NCBI GenBank assembly: GCA_003537575.1
Contig: DPRS01000051.1
Coordinates: forward strand, 1 to 64,000
Source of the DNA: Oxalobacteraceae bacterium
GTDB lineage: Bacteria; Pseudomonadota; Gammaproteobacteria; Burkholderiales; Burkholderiaceae_D
Direction: 5' to 3'
DNA: 64,000 bases
Shown one piece after another: positions 43,680 to 53,708 of the stretch. Both the position numbers and the translations under genes were made by a program. The notes beneath the pieces were generated by a model. It saw only the letters and a program-made list of their open reading frames with translations, did not search any database and had not been told where the DNA came from. How positions within the stretch are numbered: position 1 is the stretch's first letter; each line of letters begins with the position of its first letter.

Positions 43680-45132
43680 TTCCACCAGCAGATCGGCCGC
43701 AGCGCCTGACGACGCGACAATCCCCCTGTTTAGCCGCGACTCCGGACCGTCGCTGGTTGAACAGATCGTCCGCTACCTGGCTGGCCGCATCGACGACCGG
43801 CTGCTGCGCGGCGGCACGCGCCTGCCTTCGATCCGCCAGTTCGCCGACCTGTATGGAGTATCGCGCTTCACCGTGGTGGAAGCCTATGACCGCCTGGTTG
43901 CCAGCGGCCACCTGGAGTCACGCCGCGGATCCGGCTTCTACGTGCGCGAACGCGCCTCGCTGCTGGCGAACGCCGCCGCAGCGCCGGCTGAAGCGGTCAA
44001 CAGCCAGATGGATGTGGTCTGGCTGGTACGCAACATGTTCCGGCAACTGCCGCCGCAAAAAATGCCGGGATCGGGGCTGCTGCCGGCGGAATGGCTGGAT
44101 GCCGATCTGGTCGCCAACGGCTTGCGCGCGCTCAGCCGGCAAAACCCCGCCTTGCTGCTGCAATACGGCAGCCCGCAAGGCTTCCTGCCGCTGCGCCAGC
44201 AACTGCAGCTGAAACTGGCCGAGCTGGAAATCGCGGCGACGCCGGAGCAGATCGTCACTACTTCGGGCGTCACCCAGGCGCTTGACCTGGTGGCGCGCCA
44301 GTTCCTGCAGCCCGGCGACACCGTGTTCGTCGACGATCCAGCCTGGTTCCTGATGTTTGGCTCGTTCGCCACGCTGGGCGCCAGGGTCATCGGCATCCCG
44401 CGCGCAGCCGACGGCCCGGACGTGGCGAAGCTGGCCGAGCTGGCGGCGCTGCACCGGCCGAAGCTCTTCGTGACCAATTCGGTGCTGCACAATCCCACCT
44501 CGGGATCGCTGTCGTCGGCCAAGGCATTCCGGATTCTCAAAATCGCCGAACAGTACGATTTTTACATCGTCGAGGATGATATCTACTGCGACATGCACCC
44601 GGGCAGCGCGGTGCAGCCGGCTACCCGCATAGCCGCACTCGACCAGCTGCAGCGCGTCATCTACCTGGGCGGCTTTTCCAAGACCCTGGCAGCCAGCCTG
44701 CGGGTCGGCTTCATCGCCGCCTCCGCCGAGCTGGCGCGCACGCTGGCCGACCGCAAGATCCTGTCGGCGCTGACCAGCAGCGAGATTGGTGAACGGGTGG
44801 TCTACAAGGTGCTGTCGGAAGGCCATTACCGCAAACACATCGAACGCCTGCGCGTACAACTCGACCGCGCGCGCGAACGCACCCTTCGCCAGCTGGAACG
44901 CCTTCGCCTGGACGTTACCGGCAGCGCGCCGGCGGGCATGTTCATCTGGGTGGATACCCGCCGCGACACCAACCTCCTGACCGAGCAGGCGATGGCGGAA
45001 GGCTGGCTGCTGGCGCCCGGCAGCCTGTTTTCGCCGCATCAGCTGCCGTCGACCAGGATGCGCCTTAATGTGGCAGCCTTATCCGATCCAGGCATCTGGC
45101 GCTTTCTCGAACAGGCGCTGTCGCGGTCTTGA
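43666..45132 (+). CDS. MocR family regulator (GntR winged helix fused to aminotransferase fold)
   Basis: This 488-residue regulator has an N-terminal GntR-type winged helix (about 28-95: LPSIRQFADLYGVSRFTVVEAYDRLVASG) and a C-terminal class I aminotransferase-like domain with the PLP lysine in YLGGFSKTLAASLRVGF. MocR proteins sense PLP or PLP-ligand adducts and often control a divergent transporter or PLP-enzyme gene. Here the divergent transporter is a remnant; RidA and an aminotransferase lie beyond it on that strand and may now be the targets. Confidence 0.92.
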   Translation: MTNTVSTSRSAAAPDDATIPLFSRDSGPSLVEQIVRYLAGRIDDRLLRGGTRLPSIRQFADLYGVSRFTVVEAYDRLVASGHLESRRGSGFYVRERASLLANAAAAPAEAVNSQMDVVWLVRNMFRQLPPQKMPGSGLLPAEWLDADLVANGLRALSRQNPALLLQYGSPQGFLPLRQQLQLKLAELEIAATPEQIVTTSGVTQALDLVARQFLQPGDTVFVDDPAWFLMFGSFATLGARVIGIPRAADGPDVAKLAELAALHRPKLFVTNSVLHNPTSGSLSSAKAFRILKIAEQYDFYIVEDDIYCDMHPGSAVQPATRIAALDQLQRVIYLGGFSKTLAASLRVGFIAASAELARTLADRKILSALTSSEIGERVVYKVLSEGHYRKHIERLRVQLDRARERTLRQLERLRLDVTGSAPAGMFIWVDTRRDTNLLTEQAMAEGWLLAPGSLFSPHQLPSTRMRLNVAALSDPGIWRFLEQALSRS

Positions 45133-45242
45133 AATCGTCTTTTCCGCCCCCAATTACCAAAAAATCATGTATTTGAGGCTATCACCCTGGTGCCTGGCCT
45201 CATCTGTTGTCAACTCACTTTTAACCGAGATTTGAGGAAAAA

Positions 45243-47156
45243 ATGGCCGTAGCCGAAAAACAAACCCTGGGTTTTCAAGCCGAAGTCAAGCAACTGCTGC
45301 AACTGATGATCCATTCCTTGTACTCGAACAAGGAAATTTTCCTGAGGGAACTCATCTCCAATGCCTCGGATGCCGCCGACAAGCTGCGCTTCGAGGCCAT
45401 CCATAATGCCGCGCTGTTTGAAAACGACCCCGAACTGAAGATCCGCGTCACTATCGACAAGGATCAGCGCACTATCACGATTTCGGACAACGGCATCGGC
45501 CTGAGCCGCGACGAAGCCATCGAACACCTCGGCACCATCGCCAAATCCGGCACCAAGGAATTCTTTTCCAAACTCTCCGGCGATCAGCAAAAGGATGCCG
45601 CCCTGATCGGCCAGTTCGGCGTCGGCTTCTATTCCGCCTTCATCGTCGCCGACAGGATCACGGTCGAATCGCGCCGTGCCGGCCTGCCGGCTGCCGAAGG
45701 GGTGCGCTGGGAATCCGCCGGCGAAGGCGATTTTTCAGTCGAGGCGATAGACAAGGCAGCGCGCGGCACCGACATCATCCTGCACCTGCGCGAAGGCGAG
45801 GACGATTTCCTCTCGTCGTGGAAGCTGAAATCCATCATTCGCCGCTATTCCGACCATATCTCGCTGCCGATCCAGATGCAGAAGGAAGAATGGGACGAAG
45901 AGAAGAAGGAAACCGTGCTGAAGGACGAGCTGGAAACCGTCAACCAGGCCAGCGCCCTGTGGGCGCGCAGCAAGTCCGACATCACGCCGGAGCAGTACGA
46001 GGAATTCTACAAGCACGTTTCGCACGACTTCCAGCCGCCGCTGGCCTATACGCACAACCGCGTCGAGGGCCGCAGCGAATACACGCAACTGCTGTACATC
46101 CCGGCGCATGCGCCCTTCGACCTGTGGGACCGCAACAAGCGCGGCGGCATCAAGCTTTACGTCAAGCGCGTTTTCATCATGGACGATGCCGAGCAGCTGA
46201 TGCCGGTGTACCTGCGCTTCGTCAAGGGCGTGATCGATTCCGCCGACCTGCCGCTGAACGTCTCGCGCGAAATCCTGCAGGAATCGCGCGACGTGCGCGT
46301 GATCCGCGAAGGCTCGACCAAGCGCATCCTGTCGATGCTGGAAGACATGGCCACTTCCGACGACCAGGCGCAGCGCGACAAGTACGCCAGCTTCTGGACC
46401 GAGTTCGGCCAGGTCCTGAAGGAAGGCATCGGCGAAGACGCCGGCAACAAGGAACGCATCGCCAAACTCCTGCGCTTTGCCTCGACCCGCAACGACACCG
46501 ATGCCCAGACCGTGTCCTTCGACGACTACATCAAGGACATGAAGGAAGGCCAGGACAAGATCTATTACGTCACCGGCGAATCCTATGCCGCGGCAAAGAA
46601 CAGCCCGCACCTGGAAATCTTCCGCAAGAAAGGCGTCGAAGTCTTGCTGCTGACCGACCGCGTCGACGAATGGATGCTGTCCTTCCTGCAGGATTTCGAC
46701 GGCAAGGAACTGGTCTCGGTGGCCAAGGGCGACCTCGATCTCGGCAAGCTGGAAGACGAAGCCGAGAAGAAGCAGCACGAGGAAACCGAAGTATCCTACA
46801 AGGACCTGGTCGAAAAGATGAAGGCCGCGCTGGCCGAACAGGCCAAGGATGTGCGCGTGACCTTCCGCCTGACCGATTCGCCTGCCTGCCTGGTGGCCGA
46901 CGAGCATGAACTGTCGGGCAATCTGGTGCGGATGTTGAAAGCGGCCGGCCAGAAGGCGCCGGAATCCAAGCCCATCCTGGAAATCAACCCGGACCACCCG
47001 CTGGTGCAGCGCCTGAAATACGAGGATGCGCGCTTCGACGACTGGTCGCACATCCTGTTCGACCAGGCCATGCTGGCCGAAGGCGGCGCCTTGACCGATC
47101 CGGCCGGCTTCGTCAAGCGGCTCAACCAGATGCTGCTGGATATGACTGGCAAGTAA
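45243..47156 (+). CDS. htpG: Molecular chaperone HtpG (Hsp90)
   Basis: This 637-residue Hsp90 homologue has the N-terminal GHKL ATPase motifs ([45 protein letters not shown]), the middle domain with [21 protein letters not shown], and a C-terminal dimerisation domain. It aids late folding of cytosolic clients under stress. The ribosome binding site is TTTGAGGAAAAA. It is monocistronic, with a terminator after the stop. Confidence 0.97.
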   Translation: MAVAEKQTLGFQAEVKQLLQLMIHSLYSNKEIFLRELISNASDAADKLRFEAIHNAALFENDPELKIRVTIDKDQRTITISDNGIGLSRDEAIEHLGTIAKSGTKEFFSKLSGDQQKDAALIGQFGVGFYSAFIVADRITVESRRAGLPAAEGVRWESAGEGDFSVEAIDKAARGTDIILHLREGEDDFLSSWKLKSIIRRYSDHISLPIQMQKEEWDEEKKETVLKDELETVNQASALWARSKSDITPEQYEEFYKHVSHDFQPPLAYTHNRVEGRSEYTQLLYIPAHAPFDLWDRNKRGGIKLYVKRVFIMDDAEQLMPVYLRFVKGVIDSADLPLNVSREILQESRDVRVIREGSTKRILSMLEDMATSDDQAQRDKYASFWTEFGQVLKEGIGEDAGNKERIAKLLRFASTRNDTDAQTVSFDDYIKDMKEGQDKIYYVTGESYAAAKNSPHLEIFRKKGVEVLLLTDRVDEWMLSFLQDFDGKELVSVAKGDLDLGKLEDEAEKKQHEETEVSYKDLVEKMKAALAEQAKDVRVTFRLTDSPACLVADEHELSGNLVRMLKAAGQKAPESKPILEINPDHPLVQRLKYEDARFDDWSHILFDQAMLAEGGALTDPAGFVKRLNQMLLDMTGK

Positions 47157-47182
47157 TTCCCCTCCGATTATTCTCCTTAGTT

Positions 47183-47213
47183 GCGCCCGGCACCGTTCCG
47201 GGCGCTTTTTTTT
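47183..47213 (+). terminator. Factor-independent terminator
   Basis: Perfect 8-bp stem GCGCCCGG / CCGGGCGC, 7-nt loop, nine T. It ends htpG. Confidence 0.93.
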
Positions 47214-47307
47214 TGCTCGCTGTAATTACCCATCGCCTTTGTTCAAGCGTTCAAGCGCAGCTGCAAATAGATCGCTTGATCGACTGATATCCCGAAACAG
47301 TCAGAGA

Positions 47308-50298
47308 ATGAGAGAAACCATCGTTGCACTGTCTTGTCATATGGGTATTCTTTTGTCCACCCGGGCTACGGCATTCATGCACTTATTCTCTGAAATTTCC
47401 CAAGATCATCAGCTTTATCGCCTCATTCTGGATAATGCGCTCGATGCATTCATTTTCATCGACGACCATAGCCATATTCTCGAGTGGAGTCAGCAGGCGG
47501 AAGAAATCTTTGGCTGGAAGCGGGATGAAGTGCTCGGCATGGCATTGACCGATACAATTATTCCGCCAAGCCGCAAAACGGCTTACCTGGCCGGCTTGCA
47601 GCCTTATCTGGATAGTGGCGAACATGCATTGCTGGAGCGCCGCGTGGAAATCTGCGCCTGCCGCAAGGATGGCAGCGAATTCCCGGTCGAACTGACCATT
47701 ACCCCGATAAAACAGAATGGGCAACTGTTTTTTTCCGCTTCATTGCGCGATATTTCGCGCAGCAAGCAACTTGAGCGGGAAATCCGGCAGCAAGCCGCGC
47801 TCACCAGGTCCATCCTGGAGTGCATTCCCGATGCGATTACGGTAGCCGACGTCACGGGTCGCCTGATACTGGTTAACCCTGCGGCCCAGCGCCTGCTGAA
47901 TCTAAAGCCGATCGAGGAGCAGCCGAACCAGACTTACCGTCAATACAACCTGTTCCAGCCGGACGGCAGGACAGCCTATCCGGAAAGCGAGCGACCGATG
48001 GTGCGCGTGCTGCGCGGCGAGCATGTCCAGGGAGTAACGGCGCTTGTCCGGCATGAGCGCCTGAGCGAGGATGCCTGGGTCAGCATCAATGCGCGGCCGC
48101 TCAATGACGAGGATGGCAAGCGGGTAGGCGCGGTCGTGGTGTTCCACGACATTGCCGAGCTGCGCCAGCGGGAAAGCGAACTGCAACAACAGGCCCACCT
48201 GCTGCACAAGCGCGTGAGCCTGCTGGAATTGTCGCACGATGCCATCATCGCCAGCGACATGGATGACCTGATCACGTTCTGGAACCACCGCGCCGAAAGC
48301 CTGTATGGCATCAGCCGTGATGAAGCGCTCGGCCGCGACTGCCATGCGCTGCTACAGACAAAATATCCGGTTCCGCTTGCGGAAATCAAGGCCATCGTGC
48401 ATGAGAAGCGCCGCTGGCAGGGCGAAGTCAGGCAGCGCGCCAAGGATGGAAGAGAGCTCATCGTCATCAGCCAATGGGCGCTGGAATTAAAGAAAGGGAT
48501 CTCCTGGCGCTATCTGCAAGCCCATACCGACATTACGGAAAACGTCCAGACCGAACAGGCCCTGCGCGAATCGCAGGAGAATTATCGTCTGCTGGTCGAA
48601 ACCACGATCGATTTCGCCATCATCATGCTCGACCCGGCCGGCGTGATCGCCAGCTGGAATCCCGGCGCCGAAAAAATATTCGGCATGAACGCGCAGGAAG
48701 CCATCGGCCGGCCGTTTGCCGAGTTCTCCACGCCAGAAGACCGCCGCACCGGGCAACCGGAAAGGGAACTGGAAACCGCCAGAAAAACGGGGCGCGCCGA
48801 AGATATCCGCTGGCACATGCGCAAGGATGGCAACCGCTTCTGGGCCAATGGCGTGAGCACCCCGCTACGGAACCAGGACGGCAGCCTGCGCGGATTCGTC
48901 AAGATCATTCGCGACCAGACGGCGGCGCGGCTGGCGGAAGAACAGACCCAGTTCCTGGCGCTGCATGACATGCTGACCGGTTTGCCGAACCGTGTCCATT
49001 TCAGCAATCAGCTGCACAGCGCCATCGCCCACTCGGAGCGGACCACGATCCCGCTGGCGGTATTGATGCTCGACCTGGACCGCTTCAAGTCCGTCAACGA
49101 CACCTTCGGCCATCATGTCGGCGACTTGCTGTTGAAAGAGGTCGCGGCGCGGATTGCTTCGACGGTGCGGGAAACCGATACGGTGGCACGCCTGGGCGGG
49201 GATGAATTCATCGTCATCCAGACGAATGCGACGCAACCGGCCGCCGCCATGACGCTGGCGAAAAAGCTGGTCCACGAGCTTGGTCAACCCTACCAGCTCG
49301 AAGACAATGAAATCATCACCGGCACCAGCATCGGCATCAGCTCTTTTCCGGCCGACGCAAAGAATCCTGTCGACCTCGTCAAGCATGCCGACCTCGCGCT
49401 GTACCAGGCTAAAAATGCCGGCCGCGGCAATTACCAGTGTTATACCGCCGCGCTTTCCCAGGAAAAGGACTGGAAAAAAAATCGCGAGCAAGCTTTGCGG
49501 GACTCCCTGGAAAACCAGAAATTTTCTCTGTATTACCAGCCGCAAGTCGATTTGTCGAACTGGAAAATCACCACCGTCGAAGCCTTGCTGCGCTGGCAAC
49601 CGGACGAGATGGAAGTGCTGCTGCCCGACGAATTTCTCGACCTTGCCGAAGAAACCGGACTGATCGTCAAGATCGGCGAGTGGGCAATGCGGCAGGCTTG
49701 CAGGCAAGTCAAGAAATGGCAGGGAGAAGGCATGGGCCCATTGCGCATTTCACTCAATTGTTCGGCACGGCAGTTCAGCGACCCCGAATTCGTCGGAAGC
49801 ATCCGTCCGATCCTGGCCGAAACCGGCCTTGCACCGTCATGCCTGGAACTCGAAGTCACGGAATCGCTGTTTGCCAGCCATCCGCAAATCAAGGAACAAC
49901 TCGCCACGCTGCGCAGGGAAGGCGTGCATGTCACGATCGACAACTACGGCACCGGCACGGTCGCCTTGATCGACCTGAAGGATTTCGAGGTCGACGGGCT
50001 AAAGATCGACAAGGCTTTCGTGCAGCATCTGCCGCATCGCCGCAAGGATTCCGCGATCGCCTCGGCCATCATCGGCCTCGCCCACGAACTGGGCATGCAC
50101 GTCTCTGCCGGCGGCGTCGAAACCGCCGAACAGCTCGCCTACCTCAAGGCCAGGGATTGCACCAGCGCCCAGGGTTTCCTTTTCAGCCCGCCCGTGCCGG
50201 CGGAAAAATTCGAGCAATTGATGCTGAGCGGGCACTGGTCCCGCATCAACCGGCTACCGCAACTGAACGACGCCATGACGTTCAAGGACCTGCACTAA
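47308..50298 (+). CDS. PAS-PAS-PAS-PAS-GGDEF-EAL protein (c-di-GMP signalling)
   Basis: This protein of about 996 residues has no membrane segment. From the first possible start (TTG 47239), four PAS domains cover about 58-175, 185-310, 325-440 and 447-575. A GGDEF domain follows with intact LGGDEF (bases 49195-49209) and an RETD inhibitory site five residues before it, so a product-inhibited diguanylate cyclase is expected. The EAL domain keeps EALLRW (49579-49587), NCSARQF, EVTES and LKID, but the DDFGTG motif reads DNYGTG and EGVE reads GGVE. Phosphodiesterase activity is therefore probably lost or weak. ATG 47308 is preferred, but 47239, 47341 and 47377 are possible. The PAS ligands are unknown. 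Confidence 0.88.
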   Translation: MRETIVALSCHMGILLSTRATAFMHLFSEISQDHQLYRLILDNALDAFIFIDDHSHILEWSQQAEEIFGWKRDEVLGMALTDTIIPPSRKTAYLAGLQPYLDSGEHALLERRVEICACRKDGSEFPVELTITPIKQNGQLFFSASLRDISRSKQLEREIRQQAALTRSILECIPDAITVADVTGRLILVNPAAQRLLNLKPIEEQPNQTYRQYNLFQPDGRTAYPESERPMVRVLRGEHVQGVTALVRHERLSEDAWVSINARPLNDEDGKRVGAVVVFHDIAELRQRESELQQQAHLLHKRVSLLELSHDAIIASDMDDLITFWNHRAESLYGISRDEALGRDCHALLQTKYPVPLAEIKAIVHEKRRWQGEVRQRAKDGRELIVISQWALELKKGISWRYLQAHTDITENVQTEQALRESQENYRLLVETTIDFAIIMLDPAGVIASWNPGAEKIFGMNAQEAIGRPFAEFSTPEDRRTGQPERELETARKTGRAEDIRWHMRKDGNRFWANGVSTPLRNQDGSLRGFVKIIRDQTAARLAEEQTQFLALHDMLTGLPNRVHFSNQLHSAIAHSERTTIPLAVLMLDLDRFKSVNDTFGHHVGDLLLKEVAARIASTVRETDTVARLGGDEFIVIQTNATQPAAAMTLAKKLVHELGQPYQLEDNEIITGTSIGISSFPADAKNPVDLVKHADLALYQAKNAGRGNYQCYTAALSQEKDWKKNREQALRDSLENQKFSLYYQPQVDLSNWKITTVEALLRWQPDEMEVLLPDEFLDLAEETGLIVKIGEWAMRQACRQVKKWQGEGMGPLRISLNCSARQFSDPEFVGSIRPILAETGLAPSCLELEVTESLFASHPQIKEQLATLRREGVHVTIDNYGTGTVALIDLKDFEVDGLKIDKAFVQHLPHRRKDSAIASAIIGLAHELGMHVSAGGVETAEQLAYLKARDCTSAQGFLFSPPVPAEKFEQLMLSGHWSRINRLPQLNDAMTFKDLH

Positions 50299-50320
50299 CT
50301 GAGCCTGCACTGAGCCGGCG

Positions 50321-51094
50321 TCATCTGCGATGCTGGCGCTGGTACAGGGCCGACATCAGCGAAATATCGTCCAGGATCGGGATAATCGCAAACAGCAGCA
50401 GCACTACCGCCAGCGGCACCGTGGCGGAAAAGCCGATTGCCTTGAAACCGTAGGCGCCGGCCACCCCGCCGGCAAAGAACATTCCAAGAATGGTGCCGTG
50501 GATAAGCAGGCGGTCGCGGTCGGCGGCGACATACTGGCCGGATTTTTCATCGTGATGGCGGTTCCAGTAAAACAGTTTTCCCAGTTCGATGCCGAGATCG
50601 GTGACGATCCCCGTCACGTGGGTGGTGCGAATTTCGGCGTGCGAGATCTTGGTGACGACGGCGTTTTGCAGCCCCATGATGTAACACAGCAGCAGCACGG
50701 TGGCCGGAACGAACACCGCCACGAAGGCGCCCAGGTTTGCCCCCAACAGCCCGAACACCAGCAGCAGCACCGCTTCCAGCGCCAGCGACATGGCGTATTC
50801 GCTATGCATCTTGCGGTGCCGCGCCCAATTGATCATGATCGCCGTGGTGGCGGCGCCGGCAATAAAGGCAATCAGTGCGCTGAGCCCGGCCAGCGCCAGG
50901 AAGGCATTGCCGAGCACCAGATTGTCGGCGACCGACGAGACGATCCCGGTCATGTGCGAGGTGTACTGCTTGATGGCGAGGAAACCGCCGGCATTGACGG
51001 CGCCGGCGATGAAGGCCAACACGATACCAAGCTGGCGGTTGGCGCGCCGGGTGCGGGTGCGCCCGGTCAGTTGGCGCAGGAATTGAACGGGCAT
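50321..51094 (-). CDS. DUF1275 (YoaK-like) membrane protein
   Basis: This ~257-residue multi-pass inner-membrane protein is of the DUF1275 family. It has FIAGAVNAGGFLAIKQYTSHMTG near the start and YIMGLQNAVVTKISHAEIRTTHVTG in the middle, both typical of the family. About six hydrophobic segments are visible. Its function is unknown. The frame is open upstream to 51145, but ATG 51094 gives the normal family start; no good ribosome binding site was seen. It diverges from the TonB receptor gene. Confidence 0.85.
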   Translation of the reverse strand: MPVQFLRQLTGRTRTRRANRQLGIVLAFIAGAVNAGGFLAIKQYTSHMTGIVSSVADNLVLGNAFLALAGLSALIAFIAGAATTAIMINWARHRKMHSEYAMSLALEAVLLLVFGLLGANLGAFVAVFVPATVLLLCYIMGLQNAVVTKISHAEIRTTHVTGIVTDLGIELGKLFYWNRHHDEKSGQYVAADRDRLLIHGTILGMFFAGGVAGAYGFKAIGFSATVPLAVVLLLFAIIPILDDISLMSALYQRQHRR

Positions 51095-51328
51095 GTTATG
51101 AGTCGGGTTTTCATGGCGTCGGAATCTGGTATCAGAATCGATCAACCTCCAGTGTAGCGCTATTCGCCCTCAGGCGACTACGTCCGCGCTTCCATCCTTC
51201 CGCATTCACATTTCCAGCGTCCGGAAAAAGCAACGCAGGTGGCGCTCGACGAAACCATGCAAACACGGACTGCGTCACAGGGTTTACCGGAAACGGCACA
51301 GCAAGGAGTGGATTATCATCCCGACTGT

Positions 51329-51355
51329 TGTAAATGGTAATAAATCTCATTTACA
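51329..51355. promoter_or_regulatory. Fur-box-like operator
   Basis: The inverted repeat TGTAAATG (51329-51336) and CATTTACA (51348-51355) surrounds an AT-rich centre, and further GATTATCATC and GATTACCATT elements lie on either side (51311-51320, 51365-51374). The AATG-AT-rich-CATT layout resembles Fur boxes and suits the receptor gene starting at 51529. Confidence 0.6.
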
Positions 51356-51528
51356 AACAGGATTGATTACCATTAAAATTATCAAATGCATCGGTGCAAA
51401 CACCGACAGGTATCCGCCTCCTTCGTGTGGCGCCTTTATTCCAGAATCCGTATCACCACGTCCGGGCAGCAGATAGCGCCATAAACGCGGCCCCGCAGCC
51501 GTTATTACACAAACACGCCAGGGAAACC

Positions 51529-53619
51529 ATGCAAATCCGTCTCTCCATTCTTGCCGCCTCAATCGCCGCCATTTCCGCATCGTCCGTCCATGCCCAGACC
51601 ACGCCCTCCGAGCCGGTGGAACTGACTACGGTAAACGTGATCGGGGAACGGATCGGCAGTTTCAAATCCAATTCGGTCCAGGTTGGCACCTTCCGCGACA
51701 TGTCGCCTCTGGACGTGCCGCAAACCAGCAATGTGGTGACCCGCGAAGTACTGGATGCGCAGAGCGCCAACACGCTGTTCGGCGCCCTGCGCAACACTGC
51801 CGGCGTGACGCGCTCGCAATTGAACGGCTCGACCTACGACAACATTGCCATCCGCGGCATCCTGGTTGAAAACCGCGGCAACTATCGCCTGAATGGCTCG
51901 CTCCCGATCATCAACCTGATCGATATTCCCCTGGAAAACAAGGAGCGCGTCGAAGTCCTGAAGGGTGCCTCCTCGCTGTATTACGGTTTTGTTCCGCCCT
52001 CGGGCATCGTCAATCTCGTCACCAAACGCGCCGGCAAGGAGCCGGTCACGGATTTCACTATCACCGCCAATCAGTTCGGCGCCGCCAGCGTGCATGCGGA
52101 CATCGCCCGTCGTTTCGGCGAGCAGCAGCAGTTCGGCGCACGCATTAACCTCCTAGAAGCCAAAGAGGACGTCGGCGTCGACAACTATTCCGGCGACCGC
52201 CAGCTCGCCAGCGCAGCGCTAGATTTCCGCGCCAGCAAAGACTTGTCGTTCAAGCTGGACCTGGAACACTATCGCAAGGATGTATCGGAACAGGCCGCGA
52301 TCCGCTTGCCCGCCGCCGTCGGCGGCAGGATCACCCTGCCTAGCGTGCCGGATTCCAGGCAAAATCTCGCTTCCGAATGGCACAAGTATGATGCCAAGGC
52401 GACCAATTTCCTGTTCCGCACGGATTATTCTTTGAACGACAATTGGGCCGTGCTGCTGGAAGCCGGCAAGGCAAAAACCGAGCGCGACCGCCATTTCTCG
52501 GAATTCCGGGACTACAATCTGGCGACGGGTAACGGCACGCTGCTGACCTATTTCGGACGCGGCCAGGAATTCGACAATGAAAATTACCGGGCCGAATTGT
52601 CGGGCCGGCTTCCCGGCAAAACGATCACGCATGAACTCACGTTCGGCTATAACCTGAATCAGCGCCAGTCGGATTCCGGTGCATCCGCCGCTTCGATCGG
52701 CAGGCCGCAGAACCTGTACAACCCGACGCCGATTGCGCCGCTTTCGCCGGCGTACACCATCGCCTCCGTTCCCTCGTCGATCAAGGACAGGGGATGGTAT
52801 CTGTCAGACCGGATCTTGATCGGCGACCAATGGCAGGCGATGGTCGGCGCGCGCGGCAGTCGCTATCAGAACAAAACCACGACATCCAACTACGAAACGG
52901 ACGATGTCACTCCTTCCGCCTCGCTGATGTACAAACCGACATCGAAGGTGTCCGTTTACGGCAGCTATATTGAAGGCCTGGAAGAAAGCGGACAGGCGCC
53001 GCTCAACCGCGCCAATGCCGGCGAATGGCTGCCGCCCGCAGTCTCGAAACAAAAGGAGATCGGCATCAAGGCTGAAGTTGCGCAAGGCATGCTGGTGCAG
53101 GCTGCCTATTTCAACATCAAGCGCCCTTCGACGACAGTGGATGCCGCCAATCGCTTTGTCCTGAACGGCCTGGCCGAATACAAGGGAACGGAACTGGCCA
53201 TTTCCGGCGAATTGAACAGGCAACTGTCTTTCGTCGCGTCCGCTCTTTTCCTGGATGCCAAGCAGCTTAACGCGCAAAATGCAGCGACATTCAACAAGAC
53301 CACGGAAAACACCCCGGAGTGGACCGGCAGCCTGTTTGCCGAGTACCGGCTGCAAGCCGTGCCGGGTCTGGCATTGAGCGGCGGCCTGTTCTATGTCGGC
53401 AAGCGCCCGGTCGACAACCAGAACCAGGCGGAAATCGACGGTTACACCACCCTGTCGCTGGGCGCGCGCTACACCACCAAGATCAGCGGCAAACGTACGA
53501 CGTTCCAGGCCGTTCTGGATAACGCCACCGACAAGAACTACTGGAGCGCTGCCGGCAACGGCTATATCGGCGTAGGCGCGCCGCGCACGCTGAAAGTATC
53601 GGCAAAAATGTCCTTTTGA
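51529..53619 (+). CDS. TonB-dependent siderophore receptor
   Basis: This 696-residue outer-membrane receptor has a signal peptide (MQIRLSILAASIAAISASSVHA), a TonB-box-like ELTTVNVIGER, a plug domain with VPQTSNVVTREVLDAQ and VEVLKGASSLYYGFVPPSGIVN, and a beta-barrel that ends in the terminal Phe (KVSAKMSF). The plug residues put it in the siderophore receptor group (FhuA/FpvA-like). I chose ATG 51529 because the signal peptide begins there, with a CAGGGAAA ribosome binding site. The Fur-like box upstream and the PepSY gene 89 bp downstream fit iron uptake. The siderophore is unknown. Confidence 0.92.
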   Translation: MQIRLSILAASIAAISASSVHAQTTPSEPVELTTVNVIGERIGSFKSNSVQVGTFRDMSPLDVPQTSNVVTREVLDAQSANTLFGALRNTAGVTRSQLNGSTYDNIAIRGILVENRGNYRLNGSLPIINLIDIPLENKERVEVLKGASSLYYGFVPPSGIVNLVTKRAGKEPVTDFTITANQFGAASVHADIARRFGEQQQFGARINLLEAKEDVGVDNYSGDRQLASAALDFRASKDLSFKLDLEHYRKDVSEQAAIRLPAAVGGRITLPSVPDSRQNLASEWHKYDAKATNFLFRTDYSLNDNWAVLLEAGKAKTERDRHFSEFRDYNLATGNGTLLTYFGRGQEFDNENYRAELSGRLPGKTITHELTFGYNLNQRQSDSGASAASIGRPQNLYNPTPIAPLSPAYTIASVPSSIKDRGWYLSDRILIGDQWQAMVGARGSRYQNKTTTSNYETDDVTPSASLMYKPTSKVSVYGSYIEGLEESGQAPLNRANAGEWLPPAVSKQKEIGIKAEVAQGMLVQAAYFNIKRPSTTVDAANRFVLNGLAEYKGTELAISGELNRQLSFVASALFLDAKQLNAQNAATFNKTTENTPEWTGSLFAEYRLQAVPGLALSGGLFYVGKRPVDNQNQAEIDGYTTLSLGARYTTKISGKRTTFQAVLDNATDKNYWSAAGNGYIGVGAPRTLKVSAKMSF

Positions 53620-53708
53620 TGGCCGCGGCAGCCGCCAGCTGCAGGCAAGCTGCAATTTAACCAACTTGCCAGCGGCAATCGAAAGACTTCAGAATTGAGG
53701 AAAACGCC

